From the NCBI RefSeq assembly GCF_003387475.1, contig NZ_QUNO01000007.1, positions 1-64,000 on the forward strand: 64,000 nt of DNA. Reading direction: 5' to 3'. The first letter of the stretch is position 1, and the number at the start of each line of letters is the position of its first letter. The notes under the pieces are model-generated. The model saw only the letters and a program-made list of their open reading frames with translations. It was not told where the DNA came from and searched no databases. Below, one piece after another: positions 57,570 to 64,000 of this stretch. Made by a program: the position numbers and the translations under genes. Origin of the DNA: Kutzneria buriramensis. GTDB taxonomy: Bacteria; Actinomycetota; Actinomycetes; Mycobacteriales; Pseudonocardiaceae.

Positions 57570-60220
57570 CGACCGTGCAGGTGCCGGTGCGGATCCGGCT
57601 CGAGCTCGACGGCGACCAGCCGCATCCCGCGCTGGTGGAGTTGGTGGGCGCGGCGACGCAGAAGGCCACCACGCGCGCCCTGCGACGGGCCGGAGACGTG
57701 TCAGCGGTCGCCGGCTCGTCCTGGCCCGCGGAGGGCCCGGACGTCAGCGTGCGGTTCACCGGCGACCAGGCGCCGCAATGGTTGGCGGATCAGCTCACGG
57801 CCGGCGTGCACAGCGCCGTCGGAACCGCGGCGGCGCAGGCGCTCGCCGGTCCCCAGGCCCCGCCGGCCTACACCGTCACGCCGATCACCACCGCCATCAG
57901 CCTGCGGACGTTCACCACCGACGACGAGCTGGAGCTGGCCGCGCTGGCCTGGTACGGCGGCGCCCCGCCGGCGAAGTTCCTTGCCATCGCCCGAAACGGG
58001 GGCGGCGAGGCCTGGCAGTGGCTGGTCGAGCAGGGGCCGGGCGGCGAGTCGTGGGGCGTGCAGTCGCTCGGGTCGCTGCGGGAGTTCCACCTGCCGCCGG
58101 GGGCTGGGCCGGCCGAGGCCGTGGCCGGCTTCGGGCACCGCGCCGACGGGCTGCGTTTCGTGGACACCGCCGCCACCGCGGCCGCCCAGCGCCGGGTGTT
58201 GACCGGTCTGATCCTGGGGTACCTGCGCGGTGGATCCAGCCACGCGCCGGACAAACGGTTGGCGGCCAAGGCCGCCGAGCTCGCCGCCCGGTACCCGTGG
58301 ACCCGGCCCGTGCTCGTCTACGAGTTCACCTACCGGGGCGCGGCGGTGACGTGGCTGCGAAGCCCGCACGACCTGACCCGCGGCACAGTGCCGGTGGCCA
58401 TGCTGACCGAGGAGATCCCGGTCGAGCAGCTGCGCACCCGCGGCTACGGCGACTGCCCGCCGCTCACGCAGAGCCTGGTCGACCCGATTCCCGATGCCGG
58501 TTCCCCGTTCCTGCACGAACTCGCGCTGGAGGACTGGGACGCCGACGAGTACTCGGTTTTCAGCGACCTGATCGAGCAGATCGCCTTCGAGGCGGACGTG
58601 GCCCCGGGGCGGTTCGCCGCGTCGTTCGTGCTGGCGACGTTGGCCCAGATCGGCGACCAGCTCGAAGGGCTGGGCGAGCTGGACGCCACCTGGGCCCGGC
58701 AGTCGCAGCTCAAGCACGCCGCCACCGCGCTCGGGCTGATCAACGCCCTGATGTTCGCGGTCAGCAAGGCGATGCTCGACCGCGACCGCGCCAAGCGGCT
58801 GTCCTGCCCGCTCGCCGGCAACGCCGGCCAGTGGGCCACGCACCTCCAGAACCTCTACTTCCCGCTGCGGCAGCGGGTGATCGGCTCGATGTTCGTGGCG
58901 GCCTGCCAGGACGTGCTGCTGGCCAAGATGGAGAGCAGCGCGGCCGAGATCCAGCGCCGGATCACCGAGCAGGCCCAGTACATGGAGGTGACCCGGGCGA
59001 CGCTGCTGATCCTGCTGTCCGACCTCGGCGAGCTGACCGACCTGCGGGACCGGATCAACGCCCGGGCGAGCGCCAACCGCCCTGCGGCCTACGTCGTCGG
59101 GCTCGCGCAGGGCTGGGACCGGGCGGCGTCCGACCTCGTCGCCCGCCTCGACCCGACCATCGAGTTCGACGCCGGGGACGGGGTGGTTTTCCGGGCCGGG
59201 GCGTACCGGATCCAGGACCGCCACGGCGTGTGGTGGTCCCGTGCGGACCTGGACGCGGCGATCGAGGCGATGCGCGCCGAGGCGTTCGAGATCGACCCGC
59301 TGCTGGCCCGGCTGACCGACATCCCCGACGTCGTGCGGCGCCTACGGGCGGCGCAGCAGCTGGACAGCGTCGGCCTGACGGGGCTGGCGACCGCCACCAA
59401 CGCCGCGATCGACCGGGAGTTCCTGGGGCTGCTGGACGAGATCAGGGCGGAGAACGCCAAGCGCACCCCGCAGGTGCGCCGCGACCGTGAGATCGCGTTC
59501 GGGCTGGCCACGTTCCACGACACGGCCGGCAAGGGTGCAGCCGCCGAGCTCTCCGGCATCTACGCGAAGGCCGACGAGCTGCTGCGCCCGATGTTCGCCG
59601 ACACGCAGATCTACCTCGACGGCCTGAACGCGTTGGCCAGGCACGAGATCGGCAAGGCCAACCTGCTGGAGTTCGTGAACCTGGCCGGGCTGCCGCTGCT
59701 CGGTGTGTTCTTCCCCGTGACGGCTTTCCTCATCGGCGCGGCCCAGGCGGTGTCGAACCTGCGGACGGCCTACCAGCACCGCGGCATCCAGGAGTCGCTG
59801 CTCGGCGGCGACGACATCATCTCGCGGGCCCAGGTCGAGGCCGAGCTGTGGGGCGCGTGGATCGGCGCGGTGCTGGCTTTCCTGCCGGAGCTGCCGAAGG
59901 GCGGCCGGGCGATCGGCTCGCTGTTCCGCGGCGAGCTCCGTGCCGGCCTGCGGGCCGGCATCCAGGAGCTCGTGACGCGGCTCGGCGAGGCCACCGTGCA
60001 GCGCCTCGTGCTCGCCTACGTCCGCGACGCCACCAAGGGCTGGCTGGTGAACCTGGCGCTGTCCGCCGCGATCGGGCGGTTCACCGCGGCGGTCGCGGCC
60101 CAGGTCGAGAAGGGCGGCGACGTCTCGGTGCTGGCCCTGCCGCAGCTGATCGACGACGCGCTGTCGCAGGCGGCGAGGGAGAACCCGCGGCCCGATGCCG
60201 ACGGGGAGGGCCCGCGATGA
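57566..60220 (+). CDS. Unknown 884-aa protein at tape-measure/effector position
   Basis: A GTG start at 57566 shares GTGA with the 68-aa gene. The sequence is a mixed N-terminal half followed by a long helical part. Two hydrophobic stretches lie near 698-730 (NLLEFVNLAGLPLLGVFFP, then VTAFLIGAAQAV) and 760-776 (LWGAWIGAVLAFLPELP), and another region enriched in helices follows. Its place between tube and hub genes is that of a tape-measure protein, but it lacks coiled-coil repetition. A pore-forming or membrane-active cargo is the alternative. I do not recognise a family. ATGA overlap with the next gene indicates tight coupling. Confidence 0.65.
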   Translation: MTTVQVPVRIRLELDGDQPHPALVELVGAATQKATTRALRRAGDVSAVAGSSWPAEGPDVSVRFTGDQAPQWLADQLTAGVHSAVGTAAAQALAGPQAPPAYTVTPITTAISLRTFTTDDELELAALAWYGGAPPAKFLAIARNGGGEAWQWLVEQGPGGESWGVQSLGSLREFHLPPGAGPAEAVAGFGHRADGLRFVDTAATAAAQRRVLTGLILGYLRGGSSHAPDKRLAAKAAELAARYPWTRPVLVYEFTYRGAAVTWLRSPHDLTRGTVPVAMLTEEIPVEQLRTRGYGDCPPLTQSLVDPIPDAGSPFLHELALEDWDADEYSVFSDLIEQIAFEADVAPGRFAASFVLATLAQIGDQLEGLGELDATWARQSQLKHAATALGLINALMFAVSKAMLDRDRAKRLSCPLAGNAGQWATHLQNLYFPLRQRVIGSMFVAACQDVLLAKMESSAAEIQRRITEQAQYMEVTRATLLILLSDLGELTDLRDRINARASANRPAAYVVGLAQGWDRAASDLVARLDPTIEFDAGDGVVFRAGAYRIQDRHGVWWSRADLDAAIEAMRAEAFEIDPLLARLTDIPDVVRRLRAAQQLDSVGLTGLATATNAAIDREFLGLLDEIRAENAKRTPQVRRDREIAFGLATFHDTAGKGAAAELSGIYAKADELLRPMFADTQIYLDGLNALARHEIGKANLLEFVNLAGLPLLGVFFPVTAFLIGAAQAVSNLRTAYQHRGIQESLLGGDDIISRAQVEAELWGAWIGAVLAFLPELPKGGRAIGSLFRGELRAGLRAGIQELVTRLGEATVQRLVLAYVRDATKGWLVNLALSAAIGRFTAAVAAQVEKGGDVSVLALPQLIDDALSQAARENPRPDADGEGPR

Positions 60221-62079
60221 GCCCGATCAATCTGCGTGACCCGCACATCCGCGCGCGGGTGCACTCGGCGCTGGGCGAGCATCCGCACCTGCCGGTGGCG
60301 ATCGAGCGCATCTCCCGCGCGGCGGGGATTCCCGAGGAGCTGGTCAAGGGGCACCTCGAGGAGGCCGTGCTGGAGACGCTCGAGGTGTTGGGCGACCGGT
60401 ACGTGAGCGAGATGGGCGCGGCGCTGGTCCGCGTGCAGCGGCTGCGCGATGCCGTGCACGGCTTCTACGAGCGAGCGTTGGCCGGCCAACTCGGGCGCGG
60501 CGACCGCTCCGGCCTGAAAGCGGCGCTGGAGTCGTTACGTGACGCCACCCGCGAGCTGGTGGACCCCAACGCGTGGGCGAAGCGGCGGGCGAGCGGCACG
60601 GGCCCGGTGCCGGCGGCCGCGCTGGAGGAAGGCGACCCGCTCGCCGGCGTGGAGAAGTTCGACGTCGACGCGCACCGGCCCGCCGCGGGACCGCCCGCGT
60701 CCCCGGCGAGACTGCGCGATGCGCGGCGGATCTCGTCGCTGCCGGAGGATCTGAGCAAGCCGTTCGTCCGCGCGCGGGAACTCGCGCCGGACGAGATGGC
60801 GGCCGCGCTTCGCGGCGACCCCGGCGCGCGGAAGGCGTTGCGGGACAAGCTACGCGGGCAAGTCGGCAGCGACGAACTGTCCCGAGCCCTGGACGCCGTC
60901 GACGCCGTTCGCGACCCCGACCCGGGTTACGCGCTCGGCGGCGGCGCCGACGGCCGCCCGCCGTCGGACGAGGTGCGGCAGGCCTTCCGCGACCTGCCGG
61001 CCCGGCAGCGCGACGCCGTCAAGCGCGCCGTCGCGATCGACCCGGAGTTCGTCCGCGGCCTCGTGCTCGCGGAGGTGGAGATCGGCCCCCGGCGCGGCGC
61101 GAAGGTCGTCGAGCGCTTCGCGGACCTGGACCGGTTCGCCGCCGAGAACGACATCACCGGGCAGCGGCGCGCGGATCTGGAGGAGGGCCTGCGCGCGCTG
61201 AACGAGGGGCATCGGGAGGCGCGCCGGGCGGCGGCGAAGGACGAGCTGGACAGCGCGACCGGCGAGCGGCGGGAGGTGCTGCTCGACGAGCTGGCGGAGC
61301 GGCTCGGGCTGCCGCCGAAGGGCGCGATCGTCAAGCAGCTGGGGGACAGCCAGCTGCTGCGCGACCTCGCGGCCGACTCGCCCACCCAGCTGCTCGACCT
61401 GGCCGGCGCCTGGCTCGAAGCCTCCGCCCGACGGGTCGCGGCGGGCAAGCGGCCGGTCCGGCTGCGCGGCTACGTGCTGGGCATCATGGGATCCCACGTC
61501 CGCGGCCTGTTCGGCGAGCTGGGGTCGGTGTTCCAGCTCGGCAAGGACTTCTGGGTGCTCAAGGCGCCCGACCTGCTGGTGACCGAGCCGGGCACGGACT
61601 TCGTCGTCGTCGCCCGGGCCACCGGCGAGATCTGGTTCTCCGACAACAAGACGCTGTCCTCGGCCGGGCTGTCCGGGGTGACCAGCCTCATCGAGAACTT
61701 CGGCAAGAACCTCGCGGAGGACGTGGCGGCGTTCGAGGAGATCCTGCGGCAGCGCGACCTGCCGCCCGCCCTGCGCAAGGCGATCGTCCGCGCCCGCGAG
61801 GCCTCGGCGCTGGTCAGCGACGAGGTCGACGGGCTGCCGCCCGAGCAGATCAAGTCGGACGTGGTGCAGGCGCGGATCGCGAAGATCCTGGCGCCACGCG
61901 GGATCCGGCGCGTGGTCAGCAACACCGGCGGCGAGCTGACCGAGCTCTCCGAGCGGCTGCAGAAGTTCCAGATCGACCTGGCCGACCTCGAGTCCGCGGT
62001 GCGCAAGTTGCCCACGCGACGGCTGCGCGGCTTTCGGCCCGCCGGCGAGAAGCCCGGCAATCGGAGGGGTGCGCCATGA
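60217..62079 (+). CDS. Unknown 620-aa protein with possible PD-(D/E)XK nuclease motif
   Basis: Starts ATG 60217 (ATGA overlap). The N-terminal two thirds are highly helical and charged. Near the C-terminus VTEPGTDFVVVARATGEIWF followed by SDNK gives D461, E471, D476 and K478: an Asp on one strand followed 15 residues later by D-x-K, as in PD-(D/E)XK nuclease folds. An acidic helix (GELGSVFQLGKDF) precedes it. This fits a DNase toxin domain delivered by an injection system, but no homology can be claimed by eye. Codon 107 (60535-60537) is TTA, a bldA-type rare codon. Confidence 0.6.
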   Translation: MSPINLRDPHIRARVHSALGEHPHLPVAIERISRAAGIPEELVKGHLEEAVLETLEVLGDRYVSEMGAALVRVQRLRDAVHGFYERALAGQLGRGDRSGLKAALESLRDATRELVDPNAWAKRRASGTGPVPAAALEEGDPLAGVEKFDVDAHRPAAGPPASPARLRDARRISSLPEDLSKPFVRARELAPDEMAAALRGDPGARKALRDKLRGQVGSDELSRALDAVDAVRDPDPGYALGGGADGRPPSDEVRQAFRDLPARQRDAVKRAVAIDPEFVRGLVLAEVEIGPRRGAKVVERFADLDRFAAENDITGQRRADLEEGLRALNEGHREARRAAAKDELDSATGERREVLLDELAERLGLPPKGAIVKQLGDSQLLRDLAADSPTQLLDLAGAWLEASARRVAAGKRPVRLRGYVLGIMGSHVRGLFGELGSVFQLGKDFWVLKAPDLLVTEPGTDFVVVARATGEIWFSDNKTLSSAGLSGVTSLIENFGKNLAEDVAAFEEILRQRDLPPALRKAIVRAREASALVSDEVDGLPPEQIKSDVVQARIAKILAPRGIRRVVSNTGGELTELSERLQKFQIDLADLESAVRKLPTRRLRGFRPAGEKPGNRRGAP

Positions 62080-62567
62080 GTTTTTTCGAGCCATACCTGC
62101 ACACGCCCAGCGCGGTGCTGTCCGACGGCGTGGTGCCGGTGCCGCTGTGGGCGGTGTCCCAGCTGTCGATCGAGCAGTCGTACTTCGTGCCACAGGTCGG
62201 CGGTACGCGCCAGCGGGTGGCGGTAGTGACGCACGACGACACCATCTCGCTGAGCGCGACGCTGGTGGGGCCGCTGCGGTTCGCCTGGAAGGCAGCGCTG
62301 GAGAACCTGGCCGAATCCAGCCGTCAGGGCACCGCGCTGTCGCGGCTGACCCGGGGCGCGGTCGGCGGGCTGGTGCTGGTGACGACGGCGACCATCCGGA
62401 CCGACCTGGCGGTGCAGTCGCTGTCGTTCTCCCTTACGTCGCAACGGCGGGACACGATCGACGTGAGCCTGCGCATGCTGCACCTGCCGCGCCCCAACGG
62501 GTTGGCCAAGTTGCTGGACGTGTCGTCCATCGGAGTCGGCGCGCTGACCGACGCGCTGCCGTTCTAA
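62076..62567 (+). CDS. Tail/baseplate-like protein, 163 aa
   Basis: ATG 62076 overlaps the previous stop (ATGA), with GGAGGGG upstream. Mostly beta: VPVPLWAVSQLSIEQSYFV, AVVTHDDTISLSATLVGPLR, VLVTTATIRTDLAVQSLSFS and DTIDVSLRMLHLPRP. This pattern is like small tail-adaptor or baseplate-initiation proteins in which the last strands carry the long Ser-Leu alternation. No family is certain. Position between the putative effector and the hub-like protein supports a structural role. Confidence 0.58.
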   Translation: MSFFEPYLHTPSAVLSDGVVPVPLWAVSQLSIEQSYFVPQVGGTRQRVAVVTHDDTISLSATLVGPLRFAWKAALENLAESSRQGTALSRLTRGAVGGLVLVTTATIRTDLAVQSLSFSLTSQRRDTIDVSLRMLHLPRPNGLAKLLDVSSIGVGALTDALPF

Positions 62568-62577
62568 GGGGTCGAGG

Positions 62578-63096
62578 ATGCCCGTGCTGCCCGCACTGAT
62601 CAGCCGTCCGCTGCTGGACGCGCCCGCCGCCGGCGACGACGGTTCGCAGACCGTGCAACAGGAGTTGGCCGCCGGCCTGCCGGCCCGGATCGACCTGGAC
62701 GGCAACCGCGGTCTGGTGCTGGCGCTGCCGCTGGGGGTGGCAGCGGCCGTGCTGAACGCGGATCCGACGGCAGTCGTGTTCGACACCGGCACGCCCAACC
62801 CGTCGGACCTCACCGCGCTGCGGGACGACTGCGGCGCGTGGCCGCGGCTGACCCTGGTGGTGGCCGGCGGGGTCGGGCAGACGGTGCCGGTGGTGCTCGG
62901 CGTCCCGGCCCGCCTCGCCGCGGTCGGCGTAGGGGTGGTCGAGGTGACCGTGGTTCGGCTGGTGATCACCGCCGGCACGCTGCGCAGTCCCGGCCGCTTC
63001 GGCAGCAGGATCGCGTTCCGCTGGCGCGACCTCACTCCCGCGCCGGATGCCGGACCACCGGCGCCGGTCGGCGACCCGAGCATCCCGCAACCGTAG
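62578..63096 (+). CDS. Unknown 172-aa protein of the tail cluster
   Basis: ATG 62578 lies 10 bp past the previous stop. Sequence: an N-terminal linker, then strands rich in Val/Leu (RGLVLALPLGVAAAVLN, RLTLVVAGGVGQTVPVVLGV, VEVTVVRLVITAGTLRSPG) and a Pro-rich C-terminus. No signal peptide. I do not recognise a family. The beta-rich, Val-dominated composition suits a baseplate or tail-fold component. It is followed at 15 bp by the hub-like gene. Confidence 0.55.
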   Translation: MPVLPALISRPLLDAPAAGDDGSQTVQQELAAGLPARIDLDGNRGLVLALPLGVAAAVLNADPTAVVFDTGTPNPSDLTALRDDCGAWPRLTLVVAGGVGQTVPVVLGVPARLAAVGVGVVEVTVVRLVITAGTLRSPGRFGSRIAFRWRDLTPAPDAGPPAPVGDPSIPQP

Positions 63097-63111
63097 CGGC
63101 AGGAGCTTCCG

Positions 63112-64000
63112 ATGAGCCTGTTCAGCCTTGCCTCCGCCAACGCGGGCAGCGGAGCCGTCACCACGGGCACCGTCCCCGCCTGGGCGCTGGTGTTCCGCGA
63201 CGAGACCACCGGGCAGACGCTGCGCACGATCGGCAGCGACGTCTACTACGGCTCGGTGCGCGCCACCCTGCCGACGGGGTTGGCCGGCGGCAGCTACGAG
63301 ATCGTCGTGGAGGGCATGACCGACGACGACTACGCCCGGATCCGGCTGCCCGCGGGCCGGCCGGTGTCCGCGGACCTGCACCTGTGGTGGAAGAACGCGC
63401 CCAGCGGCGTGCTCGGCGACCTGGCCCGGTTCACCGGCCTGGACAGCCCCTTCGGCGCGGCCACCTCGGACCCGCCGCCGTTCAGCCTGGTGGCGGTGAT
63501 CCGGGTGGACCGGCTGCGCCGGCGCGCCGGCGCCCGCTTCGTGGAGGCGGTGATCACCGGCCGTGAACTGGTGTGGTCGCGGCTGGCCGAGCGCCGGGTG
63601 GAGGGCCGCTGCTTCCGCGACCTGGCGGCGTCCGTCGCCGGCATCGCCCGCGACGCGATCTCCGTTGTCGGGCACGGGTTGGAGCGGGCCGCGCATCCCG
63701 ATGAGGGAAGTGTCGACGTCGCCAAGATCGCCAACGTCGATCCGGGGACCGCGCTGAACGCGATGACCACTCAGATCGGGCAGGTGCGGGCGGTCCTCGG
63801 CCTGTACGGGCTCGAGGTCGGCATGATCCGGGACAACACGCTGCACGTGGGGGAGTGGACCGCCGGCGGGACCACGCCGAGGCTGGACGTGCTGCGGCCG
63901 CTGGACGACCGCAGCGGCCTGCTGCTGGTCGACCGCGGCACGGCCCGCGACCGCGAACTGGCCGTCGGCAACGGCCGACCGGACACACCGCCGGCCCGGC
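63112..64000 (+). CDS. Tail hub / late-control-D-like protein, N-terminal part (cut by window edge)
   Basis: Open from ATG 63112 (GCAGGAG upstream) to the right edge: 296 residues without stop. A beta-rich first domain (VPAWALVFRDETTGQTLRTI, SYEIVVEGMTDDDYARI) is followed by FSLVAVIRVDRLRRRAGARF and IGQVRAVLGLYGLEVGMIRD, then HVGEWTAGGTTPRLDVLRPL. The repeated beta-barrel layout and the LGLYGLEV-type segment are like gp27/gpD hub proteins that connect tube and spike. The spike (VgrG-like gpV) would be expected further right. Family call is tentative. Confidence 0.55.
   Translation, partial: MSLFSLASANAGSGAVTTGTVPAWALVFRDETTGQTLRTIGSDVYYGSVRATLPTGLAGGSYEIVVEGMTDDDYARIRLPAGRPVSADLHLWWKNAPSGVLGDLARFTGLDSPFGAATSDPPPFSLVAVIRVDRLRRRAGARFVEAVITGRELVWSRLAERRVEGRCFRDLAASVAGIARDAISVVGHGLERAAHPDEGSVDVAKIANVDPGTALNAMTTQIGQVRAVLGLYGLEVGMIRDNTLHVGEWTAGGTTPRLDVLRPLDDRSGLLLVDRGTARDRELAVGNGRPDTPPAR

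Noticed and set aside
60573-62075. Long frame overlapping the 620-aa gene
   Set aside because: It is a shifted frame with Arg/Gly-rich translation. The real downstream gene in that frame begins at ATG 62076.
1-64000. tRNA or rRNA genes
   Set aside because: No cloverleaf-like GGTTCGA-type T-arm with a matching acceptor stem and no rRNA signature strings were noticed. This is a reading by eye and could miss a divergent tRNA.

Overview
This is a GC-rich stretch from an actinomycete. GC content is roughly 70% with strongly GC-biased third codon positions, GTG and TTG starts are common, and many genes overlap by four bases (ATGA or GTGA). The regulator set (SARP, AfsR-like and MalT-like LuxR, PucR, PadR, WYL), a Lys/Arg-tailed HU protein and rare TTA codons fit a filamentous, developmentally complex genus. 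Pseudonocardiales is my best guess, but it is inference only. I saw no rRNA, tRNA or CRISPR array.

Left part (1-9025): the 5' end of a DUF222/HNH gene leaves the left edge. A 73-bp tandem repeat, a secreted GH105-type hydrolase with LacI-like operators, and a tiny orphan pqqA-like gene follow. Then come a PPK2 kinase coupled to an NTF2-like protein, a secreted M28 peptidase, an acyltransferase and a repeat-built beta-propeller lectin-like protein. From 9239 to 13141 a 3-hydroxybutyrate dehydrogenase, an MHS transporter and a PucR/GAF regulator look like one catabolic unit. From 13218 to 17642 lie small genes: an E-set protein, a HxlR remnant, an Smr protein and a minus-strand run of five genes with a methyltransferase, a VOC protein and a macrodomain.

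Middle (17688-45535): a TetR gene diverges across two operator copies from a five-gene acyl-CoA catabolic operon (SDR, CoA ligase, acyl-CoA dehydrogenase, enoyl-CoA hydratase, NCS1 permease). HU and a strong terminator follow. A membrane GGDEF-EAL protein is translationally coupled to a solute-binding lipoprotein. Further on are a TetR-SDR pair, a secreted PAP2 phosphatase coupled to a sphingomyelinase-like phosphodiesterase with a jacalin-like domain, a CPA1 antiporter, an acyl-CoA synthetase, a PadR-hydrolase pair, a secreted GH9 cellulase and a WYL-VOC pair.

Right part (45489-64000): four very large regulators or lysis-type genes (AfsR-like LuxR, SARP, GH25-LysM endolysin-like, MalT-like LuxR) lead into a tightly packed plus-strand cluster. 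It encodes a phage-tail-like contractile apparatus: unknown 310-aa protein, sheath, tube, 68-aa protein, 884-aa protein at the tape-measure position, 620-aa protein with a possible PD-(D/E)XK nuclease motif, two baseplate-like small proteins and a hub-like protein cut by the window edge. No capsid or packaging genes are seen. The cluster is best read as a domesticated contractile injection system or tailocin with possible effectors, and it is the most interesting part of the window.
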